Below, piece by piece: positions 56,083 through 64,000 of a DNA stretch of 64,000 nt. The translations under genes and the position numbers were made by a program. The stretch comes from Saprospiraceae bacterium (GTDB lineage: Bacteria; Bacteroidota; Bacteroidia; Chitinophagales; Saprospiraceae): assembly GCA_016715245.1 (NCBI GenBank), contig JADKAS010000033.1:205389-269388 (forward strand). The letters are read 5' to 3'. Within the stretch, counting starts at the first letter, position 1; every line of letters begins with the position of its first letter. The notes below the pieces were generated by a model. That model saw nothing but the letters and a program-made list of their open reading frames with translations. It made no database searches and was not told the origin of the DNA.

Positions 56083-56844
56083 TCAAGTCATAGACAAATT
56101 GGCCAGGGAAGAAATAAAAAACAGAGAGATTACTCCGTCTCCCTCACTTTGGCAAAAAATGGAAAAACAATTGAATGCCGAACAGCCTAAACCTAAAAAC
56201 GGAAAAAATAACCGGTTTATCTGGTTGGGATTGGTGTTAACTTTGGTAAGTATTTGGTTTGTTTTTTATGTAACCCATAACAATACTGACATTGAAACAA
56301 ATACCCTATTTCAAAAAGAGAAAAAAAACACAATCATTAAAGATCACATCATTCAGGAAAAAGAAGAAACAAATGAATCCATCGATATACCGGTAAAACT
56401 CATTGAAAATTCACCTGAACATATCAACACTTCCCGTTTTATTTCACCAAAAAAAATAATAACAGAAAAAAATCAAAAACTAATCAATTCCGAAAAAATC
56501 AAAATCCGGAACCTCAAAAGACTGATATTCCTGTAGTAACAAATCTTCCAACGGAAGAAGTACAAAAATCAAATGATATTGCTGTTATTCAAACCACAGA
56601 AGACAAAGTAACGGAAGAATCCCAGAAAAAATCAAGATTCAATCCCAACAAACTTCTTCAGCAAATCGAAGTGGCTGATGCCGGAGTCAAAACAAATTCC
56701 AAATATAATATTGACCCGAACAAGTTGCTGAAAGAAGCTGAAAAAGAATCCAACAATCGCTTTTTTAATAAAGTTATCAAAACACTGGCCGAAACATCAA
56801 ACACGATGGTCACCATGGTCAACAACAGAAACGTAGAACACTAA
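56075..56844 (+). CDS. Single-span membrane protein, candidate anti-sigma factor (one frameshift)
   Basis: About 256 residues after correction. The N-terminus (IDKLAREEIKNREITPSPSLWQKMEKQL) is a typical cytoplasmic start of Bacteroidota anti-sigma-like proteins. One membrane helix follows at about residues 48-66 (FIWLGLVLTLVSIWFVFYV), then a long, charged periplasmic tail. The A run at 56493-56498 needs one more A; the frame then reads PEPQKTDIPVVTNLPTEEVQ to a stop at 56844. The tail holds two copies of a short motif, FNPNKLLQQIE and IDPNKLLKEAE, followed by the helix NRFFNKVIKTLAETSNTMVTMV. Overlap with the sigma gene implies translational coupling. The pairing suggests the protein controls that sigma factor at the membrane. 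Confidence 0.72.
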
Positions 56845-56875
56845 CCCTTTTTATTCATTTTTAAATCTTATACCC

Positions 56876-57931
56876 ATGCAAAAGTTTATTCTTTTACTAG
56901 TTATTGTATTGTCCGCAAATTTTTCATACGGACAGGAATCTTTTTCTCAGAGAATCAAAGAAATCGCAAAAGAAATCATTAATGTAAAATCCGATGAAAA
57001 GGAAATACTAAGTGAAGAAATTGATGAAATCAATGAAAAAATTGATGAAAAAGAAATTACCGCAGAAGAAGGTGAAAAGCTGAAATCGGAAGCTGCAGAA
57101 AAAAGTGCGGCGAGAATGGAAGAAAGAATTTCAGCCCTTGAAAAAGAATTGTCTGACCTTATCAAAGAAAAAGTCGAAAGTAATGATTCTGAGGCTGAAG
57201 GAGATGACAAAGTTTATGACGAAGAAACCGGTGAATTGAAATTAAAAATCAAACCAGGTAAAAGTAAAAAAGTAAAAGGTGAGCCTAGAACAACTTCTCA
57301 AGCAGTTTTTGCCCTTGGTCTCAACACTTTGATTGAAGACAAGGACTTTGGCACGCTTGATAATGGTAAATTCCGTTTGTCAAACTCGCGTTTTTATGAA
57401 TTTGGAGCTACCTATAAAACCCGAATTTTTGCCAATAGCAACCTGCTTCACATTAAATACGGAATTTCTCTGAGAGTAAATAATGTAAGACCTGATGAAA
57501 ATCAATATTTTATTAAAAACGGTGAAAGTACTAGCCTCATGGTAGATACCAGAGATTATTCTAAAGATGCCTATTTTCGCACAGCCCAATGGGTAGCCCC
57601 TATCTATTTTGAATTTGATTTTACCAAACCCAAAAGAACGGATGATGGTGTCAAATTCAAAACCCAAAAATCCTTCAGATTTGGCGTGGGAGGTTTTGTC
57701 GGTGTAAATTCCAGATCAAGACAAGTGCTGCATTATACCAATGATAAAATCAAATATGAAGAAAATGCCAAAGGGAATTTTAACGTCAACAATTTCGTGT
57801 ATGGACTTGGTGCTTATATTGGGTACAGAGATATAAGCCTGTATGGCAAATACGACATGAATGAGTTGTTCGGTGGTGAGTCAATAGCATACAATAATGT
57901 ATCCATGGGCGTCAGATGGGATTTTAATTAA
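56876..57931 (+). CDS. Outer membrane beta-barrel protein with N-terminal coiled coil
   Basis: A 351-residue secreted protein. The signal peptide (ILLLVIVLSANFSYG) is followed by an acidic coiled coil of about 100 residues (EILSEEIDEINEKIDEKEITA, AARMEERISALEKELSDLI). A barrel follows from about residue 140 (QAVFALGLNTLIEDKDFGTLD; SRFYEFGATYKTRIFANSNL; HIKYGISLRVNNVRP; FGVGGFVGVNSR; VYGLGAYIGYRDISLYGKYD) and ends VSMGVRWDFN with a terminal aromatic-type strand. It is third in the ECF unit, 31 nt after the anti-sigma-like gene, and is likely a regulon output. Periplasmic coiled coil plus barrel would link the outer membrane to a periplasmic partner. A terminator follows. Confidence 0.75.
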   Translation: MQKFILLLVIVLSANFSYGQESFSQRIKEIAKEIINVKSDEKEILSEEIDEINEKIDEKEITAEEGEKLKSEAAEKSAARMEERISALEKELSDLIKEKVESNDSEAEGDDKVYDEETGELKLKIKPGKSKKVKGEPRTTSQAVFALGLNTLIEDKDFGTLDNGKFRLSNSRFYEFGATYKTRIFANSNLLHIKYGISLRVNNVRPDENQYFIKNGESTSLMVDTRDYSKDAYFRTAQWVAPIYFEFDFTKPKRTDDGVKFKTQKSFRFGVGGFVGVNSRSRQVLHYTNDKIKYEENAKGNFNVNNFVYGLGAYIGYRDISLYGKYDMNELFGGESIAYNNVSMGVRWDFN

Positions 57932-57954
57932 AATACTTGTTTCATAATAATGAC

Positions 57955-57988
57955 AATAGCCCTGCCTCATGGTGGGGCTATTTTTTTT
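57955..57988. terminator. Bidirectional terminator
   Basis: AATAGCCC (57955-57962) pairs with GGGCTATT (57975-57982) and an 8-base T run follows on the plus strand. It lies between the convergent barrel and GT2 genes; the minus-strand stop codon is inside the right arm. Confidence 0.88.
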
Positions 57989-58856
57989 GAATATAGAGAT
58001 ATAATTTCCATAAGTTAAAAAGAGTAACAGAAGGACGTGACGAAACCATATTTTTTTCAATGTTAGGTCTGAAAAAATTAAATACTTTTTTAAATAAAGA
58101 GATTAGTCCGTAATAGGAAAGGGTATTATAAAATCGCAGCAACCTGGTTTCGGGAATTTGTTTCTTCTTTTCAAGAAAAATCAGATTTTCAATAGATTTT
58201 TTTGTCTTTTGTATAAATTTTGTATTGATTTCCAACCCTTCGTGATACACCGGATTGTCGATGTGAAAAATAGAAACACCCGCCTTTTTTAAAACATCAG
58301 CATATTGTAAATCTTCATATCCGTAGCCTTCCACATTTTCTCTAAATGGAAGTTTTTCGAATACAGATGCTGGTATTAAAAAATTATTGCTTTGAAAATT
58401 GAGGTAAGGATCTCTTCTCCTTTTTTTGGCCTTCATGGCTTCACGAGTCATACCGTATTTCCAATGTAATATTTTATTGGTTTTGGCAGGCTTTTTTTTC
58501 TGATACATACGTCCCCCATATATCAATCCCTGACAAGGAAGGTTTTCAATATATTTTTTAATGAAATTTTTATCTCTGACCCCGGAATCGCCATCCAGGA
58601 AAAGCAGATATTCAAAATAAGCTGATTTTCCCAACCAATTCCGGATTTTACTCCTCCCCAGATTTTCGGGAAGTTCTGTATAGTTGATATTCATTTTAAA
58701 TGCCAGCTCTCCGTTTTTTTGTTTGTATTTTACATCAGAGCCATCATCAAAACATAAAATCTGATAATTTATATTGAGTTTGGTACATTGATTTGCAAGT
58801 GAATATGCCAATCGTCTGACATCCTGGTTATAGACCGGAATAAGGATAGATAACAT
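57978..58856 (-). CDS. Family 2 glycosyltransferase
   Basis: A 292-residue protein with the GT-A fold of GT2: MLSILIPVYNQDVRRLAYSL at the N-terminus, FDDGSD (nucleotide/metal region), ENLGRSKIRNWLG, and the LLFLDGDSG D-x-D motif near residue 93. Later elements are GRMYQKKKPAK, FQSNNFLIPASVFEKLPF, GYGYEDLQYADVLKKAG (ED acceptor-side motif) and VYHEGLEINTKF. No membrane helix. It should transfer a sugar from a nucleotide donor to a cell-surface glycan; specificity is unknown. It lies 11 nt downstream of the M1 peptidase gene on the same strand and shares a terminator with the convergent barrel gene. Confidence 0.9.
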   Translation of the reverse strand: MLSILIPVYNQDVRRLAYSLANQCTKLNINYQILCFDDGSDVKYKQKNGELAFKMNINYTELPENLGRSKIRNWLGKSAYFEYLLFLDGDSGVRDKNFIKKYIENLPCQGLIYGGRMYQKKKPAKTNKILHWKYGMTREAMKAKKRRRDPYLNFQSNNFLIPASVFEKLPFRENVEGYGYEDLQYADVLKKAGVSIFHIDNPVYHEGLEINTKFIQKTKKSIENLIFLEKKKQIPETRLLRFYNTLSYYGLISLFKKVFNFFRPNIEKNMVSSRPSVTLFNLWKLYLYIQKK

Positions 58857-58867
58857 GAATGCGCAAT

Positions 58868-60725
58868 TTATTTTGTAGGGTCCTCATCCGCAAATGTAGG
58901 TCTCGGAAAATTATTATCCGATGGGTTGACGTCTGCCATCCGGCCTGAAATATCAATTTGTACCTTTATCATGTTTGTATTTTCTCCAAGATTAAGGATA
59001 TAATTTTTATTGACCCAGTTCCATGGTTTTTGTATTTTAAAGTCATTAAAATATCCGTCCTCCTTTTTTTCACCACGCATGATATCAAGAGGAATATAGA
59101 ACTTTTTGGTCTTACCATTCTCTAATGTTACGGTAATATCCAGTGGCATGGGAATTCTGCCTACCCTCTCTATGATTATACTTTCAAAACCGAAATCTTT
59201 GAGTGCATAATCAATGGTATGAGTAGTTTCAACAAAATATTCTCTGAACCAATCCAATTCCATTCCCGAAGTTTTTTCCATAACTCTGAAAAAATCATTG
59301 GGATTAGGATGTTTGAATTTCCATTCTTCAAAGTATCTTTTCATTCCTTTTTTGAAGTATTCTTCTCCGACTATATACCTTATCTGCTCAAGAAATGCCT
59401 GTCCTTTGGTATAGGAAGCTGCACCATAAGCAGCATTGGAATTAAAATGATCCGCATGTGTGCTCATCGCCTCCTCCAATCCGGTTTTAGTAAAATTGAT
59501 ATACCCTTTTACAGAAGACAATTGTGGATTATCTTCTGTGATTCCGGGAATTAATTTATATTTTTTTAAATGGTTAAAAACCTCAGTGGAAACATAGTTG
59601 GTAAATCCTTCATCCATCCAATGGTATAATGATTCATTTGTCGCAATTACACCCTGATACCAACTATGTACCATTTCGTGTATGGAAACTCCAACTAGAC
59701 TTGCAAAATTTCTTTCACCAGTAATTAGTGTAGCCATAGGATACTCCATGCCACCGTCACCACCCTGAATAAAACTGTACTCCGGATACGGATATTTTCC
59801 ATAATTGGTATTGACATATTCCAAAACAGCATCCATAACTTTGGGTAAATTTTCCCAATTGTCTTTTGTTTTTTCATTCTCCTGGTAGAAAAATCTGAGG
59901 ATAGTTCCGTCATAGGCCTTATGGACAATGTGTTTATAATCCGGATCTGCAGCCCAGACAAAATCATGGACTTTTTCGGCTTTAAAGTGCCATTCCAGTT
60001 TTTTGTCCCTCTTTTTAGGCTCTTCAGATGAATATCCGTAACCGATATCCTCAGGATTCTGCAGAACACCCGTTCCAGCAATGATATACTCCGAAGGCAT
60101 TTTTATGGTAACATCAAAATTTCCGAAAGGTCCGTAAAACTCCCTGGCAATATATGGATTGGCATGCCAGCCCTGTTCGTCGTAGCCACATATTTTGGGA
60201 TATCCTTGTGCGACGGAATATTCAATACCTTCTGAATTATTTCTTCCTGTCCGTCTTATTTGAAGAGGAATCTGAGACAGAAATTCCATTTCAAGTTTTA
60301 CGGTTTTACCGGGTAGTATAGGTACAGGGAGGTCAACTTCCAGAATAGTGCCGGAAACTTTAAAATCAGTTTTTTTTCCATCCATGGTGAGGGATTTTAC
60401 ATCCACAAAACCCTGCTCCGATTTTCTGAGATTTTTTATTCTGTCTGCGATTCTTCTATCCGGGTCTTTGATAGTTCTTGACATTATATCCATTTCACTA
60501 TCAGGCTTGAAAGCATTAAAATACAAATGGTAAAAAATACGGTGCAGGGTATCCTTTGAATTATTGGTGTATTTTACTTTCTGTATTCCATCAAACTGGT
60601 GTTTTTTCAGATTTACGTCCAGTTCCATTTTGTAGTCAACTTCCTGAAGAAAGCGACATTCCTGTGAAATACAAGGAGTAATAAAAAAAGTAAATGCTAT
60701 AAAAGTGAAAAAATATGCGGTACAT
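58868..60725 (-). CDS. M1 family zinc metallopeptidase, exported (one frameshift at 5' end)
   Basis: About 618 residues after correction. Zinc site: HEMVHSWYQGVI (H-E-x-x-H) and, 18 residues on, WMDEGFTNYVS with the third ligand Glu. The gate motif appears as GGDGGMEYPMATL in place of GAMEN, so specificity may differ from standard aminopeptidases. An N-terminal beta-saddle domain (YHLYFNAFKPDSEMDIMSR) and a C-terminal strand region (GRIPMPLDITVTLENGKTKKF) complete it. The reading frame continues upstream of the first ATG (at 60628) through FTFIAFTFFITPCISQ, a signal peptide. Taking one base from the A run at 60708-60713 (TTTTTT on the coding strand) gives an ATG at 60725 and MYRIFFTFIAFTFF, the probable start. 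It lies between the CPBP protease and the GT2 gene on the same strand. Confidence 0.9.
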
Positions 60726-60779
60726 GTCTGTAATTTTATATTAAACGTTTTTATTTCAGAATCGGTGAAAGGTTTGATA

Positions 60780-61738
60780 TTATGTTATAATATTTTCCTG
60801 TGTTGGAACTGGAGGCAAAACGGGTTCTGCTAGTTTTTGTATGGGCGCCCAATTATATTTTCTGGCGCATATAATATAAAAAACGAAGGCTGCCCCATAA
60901 AAATAAAGTATCATAATCCATGGTCTTGTCTCCTGAGCCAGAAACAAAGTATCTGTCTGTAAAACACTTCCGGAGTATGTAACTAATGTGGCTCCCAGCA
61001 TGTTGGTAGCCGCATGAACCCCGAGAGCCAGTTCGAGGCTATCGTCCATAACGGTAATAATGGCCAGAAAAGCTCCCGCCGAAAAATAATAAAACATCAT
61101 GGTACCCAAACCATATTTAGCCACTTCCGGGTTCATGGAATGCATAAGGGCAAACAAAACTGAAGTGATGATGATAGTCAAATATTTACTGCCAGTAGCC
61201 CTTCCCAATCCTGTCATGAGATAACCTCTGAAAAACAGTTCTTCAAAACTCGTCTGAACCGGTAGAAGAAATACTGAAATTAGCAGAAGCGGCAAAAAGG
61301 AACTTAACGAAAACCGGAAAGTATATTCTTCGGGATGGAGATAATAACTTATCATTTCCGTGACCACCATAAAAATAGCCCAAAGGCCGAAGCCGAATAA
61401 AAGTTTATGGTAATTGATTTTTTTATTCGGCGTAATAAGTGACATCAATGATTTACCATGAATTTTCAGCGCCAGCAGTAGACCCAGCATAGCAAAAACA
61501 AAAATAATGATCATAAGTAAAAACCTACATTGGTTGAGATGCCGAATTTTTGAAAATTCATGTTTTCCTGAAACGCTGTGATATCATCAGGACCAAGATG
61601 AGTATTGGAATAAACTTTGTAGACAAGCAATAAAGTAAGCGGAATTTGCCCAATAAGGTAGCCTCCCATGGATAATAAAAAACCTATCAGATAAAGGTGC
61701 CAGCTATTATTTCCCTCCCATGCAGACTTAAAATACAT
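60780..61738 (-). CDS. CPBP family intramembrane metalloprotease (one frameshift)
   Basis: About 319 residues after correction, with eight or so hydrophobic segments. The CPBP signatures are QTSFEELFFRGYLMTGL (E-E-x-x-x-R, near the middle), SVLFALMHSMNPEV (F-x-x-x-H) and LALGVHAATNMLGA (H-x-x-x-N/D). These form the glutamyl intramembrane protease site used for CAAX-type processing or for modifying other membrane proteins. The first 75 residues (SWHLYLIGFLLSMGGYLIGQ, then VYKVYSNTHLGPDD) are in another frame. Adding one base to the A run at 61519-61523 gives NVGFLLMIIIFVFAMLG and joins both parts. The predicted start is 61738. Upstream is a divergent small lipoprotein gene; the M1 peptidase follows within 55 nt. 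Confidence 0.88.
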
Positions 61739-61867
61739 TTTTATAAAATTTGCGCCAAAGATAGTGAAAAATGATATGATACAAACAGTTCGTTTTCAGG
61801 ACAATGATTAATATATTACTGTACCCAACGAAACCAGTAAAAATAACGTTTATTGTAATAAAAAACC

Positions 61868-62242
61868 ATGAGGACAATTTTATCCATTTTGATGTGCAGC
61901 ATGATGCTGTATTCTTTTTCATGCAACAAGTCAGACGATTCAAAAGATGACGGTGAAACCTGGTATCTTGTGAGTTGGTATGGCACCATTGCCGGCATTT
62001 CAAAAAATTACGAAAAGGGAAAATTTCCGTGGACTTTCGGAGACGGCACGATTGCCATTAAAAATGTCCCTGAAGAATCATTTATATTACCAGAAAATAC
62101 TACTTATGTAATAAGTAATGAAAACGGAAAAGAAGTCATTGACATCAAAGATGTCGGCACTTTTACCCGGATAATTTCAAAGGACACCATGTTTCTGAAT
62201 GCACCTTGCTGCGACATGATTGATTACCGGCTGGAAAGGTAG
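61868..62242 (+). CDS. Small lipoprotein of unknown function
   Basis: A 124-residue protein with a signal sequence ending in a lipobox-like SFSC (Cys19) followed by NKSDDSKDDG, a typical Bacteroidota acidic surface-lipoprotein linker. The rest suggests a small beta domain (ETWYLVSWYGTIAG, FGDGTIAIKNVPEES, VISNENGKEVIDIKDVGTF) with a C-terminal Cys pair in NAPCCDMIDYRLER, similar in layout to lipocalin-like folds. No confident family. It is divergent from the CPBP protease gene, with 129 nt between them. Confidence 0.6.
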   Translation: MRTILSILMCSMMLYSFSCNKSDDSKDDGETWYLVSWYGTIAGISKNYEKGKFPWTFGDGTIAIKNVPEESFILPENTTYVISNENGKEVIDIKDVGTFTRIISKDTMFLNAPCCDMIDYRLER

Positions 62243-62468
62243 GAAAGTATAGTGAAGTATACTTCCAGATTGTGTAACATTTAGAAATTCAACTCACTCT
62301 CAATACCTCCCGTCCTTCACCCAAGGGAGTTTCTCCATCTTGTCGACCTCGAGGCTGGGAAAAAAACATTTGGTCTAATTAATTTTCAGGACTTAGAAAA
62401 TCACTGATAATTCTTACTGAACAATAGCTTACAATAAAATGTATAATATCTTTGTAAAAATTCAATAA

Positions 62469-62951
62469 ATGAGAACATACGTTGTCACAATAATTATACT
62501 ATTCAATTGTATCTCCATATATAGTCAGGACATTCAAAAATATCTAGAATGTGAAAATGCGAAAATTGATAAAATCAGTGGTATTGAAAAAGAAACAATA
62601 AAAAAAGTAAGAAATAAATACCCAATCGATCAATTTTATTTGTCAAGAATTGATTCAGGAATATATAATGTATGCTATAAAAGTTCATCGTACAAATGGG
62701 GTATATTAAACGGCGATGAATTAGTTTTACCAATGATATATAAAAAAGTTAATAGCTCCATCATTAAAGACAGGGGAGTCAAAAGATACTTAATAATAAG
62801 TCAATACAGCAAAGTTGGATTATTTGACCTGCAAAACCTAACTTGGAAAATACCTTTGATATATGAAGACCTTTCTAAATTTGATGGTGGCGACTATTTA
62901 ATATATGTTGACAGTGTAAGCTTACGTAACTTTGGACAGGTCATAATTTGA
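62469..62951 (+). CDS. WG-repeat-like secreted protein, truncated by insertion sequence
   Basis: 160 residues as read. It has a signal peptide (VVTIIILFNCISIYSQ). After residue 80 there are two repeats of the WG type: YKWGILNGDELVLPMIYKKV and SKVGLFDLQNLTWKIPLIYEDL. WG repeats normally continue in several copies, but here the reading ends in DYLIYVDSVSLRNFGQVII a few bases inside the adjoining IS3 element. The last native base is probably about 62932, where a TGGACAGG-type element end begins. The gene is therefore probably an inactivated fragment. The rest may lie beyond the element, outside this window. Confidence 0.6.
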   Translation: MRTYVVTIIILFNCISIYSQDIQKYLECENAKIDKISGIEKETIKKVRNKYPIDQFYLSRIDSGIYNVCYKSSSYKWGILNGDELVLPMIYKKVNSSIIKDRGVKRYLIISQYSKVGLFDLQNLTWKIPLIYEDLSKFDGGDYLIYVDSVSLRNFGQVII

Positions 62952-62954
62952 AAA

Positions 62955-63842
62955 TCAAAGATATTGATGTTTTTCACATTTCAATGATGAAAAATCACTT
63001 TTAGATTTTTCATTGTTGAAACTGTTAAAAACTCTGGCTGCAAATTCTCTCGGACTCTTGTATTTTAACGATTGATGTGGGTGATAATCATTATAATCAT
63101 CCTGCCACTTTTCAGAGATAATGTTGAACTGGTGAATACTGGTAAACATAAAAGCATCAAGTACATCTTCTCGAAACGTGCGGTTTAATCTCTCAATGTA
63201 TCCGTTTTGAGTAGGCTTGCCCGGTTCAGCATAAACAGGGGTGACATTATTTATTTTACACCAATCCTTGTAATCATTGGACGTGAATTCAGGTCCGTTA
63301 TCTGTACGAATGTAATTAGGAAGACCTACTTCTTCTTTCAATTGTTCCAGGTAGTTGATGACTCTTTTGGCGGGGAAACTTATACTACCTTGACTTAACA
63401 GGCATTCCCTGTTGTAATCATCCATCACGTTGAGTATTCTGAATGTCCGGCCATCTATGAGTGCATCACTCATGAAGTCCATACTCCATGTTTCATTATG
63501 GCGTTCCACTTGTTGTAAAGGCTTTCTTTGTGCGTCAGGAAGATAAAAACGTTTCTTCGTTCTGCGGACCAGCCCCATCTCCCGATACACTCGCAATATT
63601 CGGCACCATGCCCATTTTATGCCTTCTCGCCTGATCCTGTGATAGTAATTTTCAAAACCTCGGCTGGGATAGTTTTCAACCATCTCTTCCAACTTTGTTA
63701 CTATTTCACTATCATCTAATCTACTCTTATAATACCAACTGGATCTGCTCATGTTCACGATAGATACGCTCTGCTCCACGCTGGCTTTATATTTTTTCAC
63801 AAGGTAGGTTACGATCATTCTTTTGGCGGAAGGCTTTACCAC
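62955..63842 (-). CDS. IS3-family transposase OrfB (integrase catalytic domain)
   Basis: 295 residues. The N-terminal HTH_21 region (SSWYYKSRLDDSEIVTKLEE, YPSRGFENYYHRIRREG) precedes the DDE catalytic core. The core has METWSMDFMSD-type D (written NETWSMDFMSDALIDGR), TDNGPEFTSNDYK (second D) and GYIERLNRTFREDVLDAFMF (E), and ends YHPHQSLKYKSPREFA. This is the standard IS3 OrfB. GTG at 63842 can start the free protein, but it is normally made as an OrfAB fusion by -1 frameshifting at A AAA AAG. All catalytic residues are present, so the protein may be active. Confidence 0.95.
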   Translation of the reverse strand: MVKPSAKRMIVTYLVKKYKASVEQSVSIVNMSRSSWYYKSRLDDSEIVTKLEEMVENYPSRGFENYYHRIRREGIKWAWCRILRVYREMGLVRRTKKRFYLPDAQRKPLQQVERHNETWSMDFMSDALIDGRTFRILNVMDDYNRECLLSQGSISFPAKRVINYLEQLKEEVGLPNYIRTDNGPEFTSNDYKDWCKINNVTPVYAEPGKPTQNGYIERLNRTFREDVLDAFMFTSIHQFNIISEKWQDDYNDYHPHQSLKYKSPREFAARVFNSFNNEKSKSDFSSLKCEKHQYL

Positions 63843-64000
63843 TTTTTTGAAATGACATCCTTGGCCATTTCCAGCATCAGTGCTTGGTCAGCGTACATAC
63901 GTTTTAACTTGGCATTCTCTTCGCGAAGCTCCTTAAGCTCTTTGAGTTGTGACACTTCCATGCCTCCATACTGCTTGCGCCAATTGTAAAAGGTGGCTTT
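63836..64000 (-). CDS. IS3-family transposase OrfA, 5' part outside window
   Basis: The last 54 residues are visible. FYNWRKQYGGMEVSQLKEL is the end of the helix-turn-helix, ELREENAKLKRMYADQALM is the leucine zipper typical of OrfA, and EMAKDVISKKW closes the protein. It overlaps orfB by 7 nt in the -1 relation. Confidence 0.9.
   Translation of the reverse strand, partial: KATFYNWRKQYGGMEVSQLKELKELREENAKLKRMYADQALMLEMAKDVISKKW
63842..63848 (-). promoter_or_regulatory. Slippery heptamer A AAA AAG for programmed -1 frameshift
   Basis: In OrfA phase the minus strand reads TCA AAA AAG TGG TAA. Slipping back one base on A AAA AAG continues as AAA AAA GTG GTA into OrfB, yielding the OrfAB fusion used by IS3 elements. 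Confidence 0.8.

Larger units (their letters stand above)
62933..64000 (-). mobile_element. IS3-family insertion sequence, right end present, left end outside window
   Basis: The element encodes OrfA (partial) and OrfB on the minus strand, with a slippery A6G at their overlap. A TGGACAGG-type start at 62933 is the likely inverted-repeat end downstream of orfB, since IS3 ends begin with TG. The other end and any target duplication are not visible. Confidence 0.8.

Overview
The window is chromosomal DNA of a Bacteroidota bacterium. The evidence is mutually consistent: low G+C; the phylum's -7 promoter box TAnnTTTG ahead of many genes and almost no Shine-Dalgarno sequences; two TonB-dependent receptors with carboxypeptidase-regulatory-like N-termini; a type IX secretion (T9SS) sorting domain; DUF4252 and DUF5686 proteins; a MurF-alanine racemase fusion; and a GlnRS. 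A gliding, Saprospira- or Cytophaga-like lineage is possible, but the sequence alone does not fix the family.

Layout. 1-3.4 kb: the N-terminal part of a secreted subtilase, then a TPR/PD40/SPOR envelope protein. 3.5-8.1 kb: an M28 peptidase with a PDZ domain, a small membrane protein, and an ECF sigma factor module with a single-span membrane protein and three DUF4252 secreted proteins. 8.1-17.8 kb: folE, rpe, a TonB receptor, a DUF5686 outer membrane protein, an NhaD-type antiporter and a GT-C membrane glycosyltransferase; every one of these carries frame disruptions. 17.8-30.6 kb (minus strand): a diheme cytochrome c peroxidase, glnS, argS, a Na+/Ca2+ antiporter, valS with an overlapping phosphatase gene, lysA, a DUF4403-like protein and prs. 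30.6-31.4 kb: a four-helix-bundle (S23) gene framed by GCAATGG-type repeats beside tRNA-Pro(GGG). 31.4-42.5 kb: pdxA, a second TonB receptor, the purD/murF-alr pair, and hppA with a strong promoter and terminator. 42.6-54.2 kb: an Ada-like repair protein, a large T9SS cargo with 282-bp tandem repeats, a class A beta-lactamase-fold lipoprotein, an MMPL/RND transporter, a heptad coiled-coil protein facing an XRE regulator with a perfect palindrome upstream, and a vanadium haloperoxidase/PAP2-type lipoprotein. 54.8-62 kb: a second ECF sigma module with a beta-barrel protein, a GT2 glycosyltransferase, an M1 aminopeptidase and a CPBP protease. 62.5-64 kb: a WG-repeat gene cut by an IS3-family element that runs off the window.

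Much of the window is housekeeping: translation (three aminoacyl-tRNA synthetases and a tRNA), cofactors and nucleotides (folE, pdxA, prs, purD), wall precursors (lysA, murF-alr) and energy coupling (hppA, nhaD). The remainder is envelope biology: TonB uptake, T9SS export, secreted peptidases and two ECF regulons.

A striking overall feature is about twenty single-base frame disruptions, most in short homopolymers, including in genes that should be essential (valS, rpe), plus short deletions in folE and prs. I read most of these as sequence or assembly errors rather than gene decay, and I give the reconstructed gene extents.

No clearly new multi-gene system could be proven. The best candidates are the repeat-framed S23 cassette, the XRE/palindrome/coiled-coil locus and the ECF-DUF4252 cluster.
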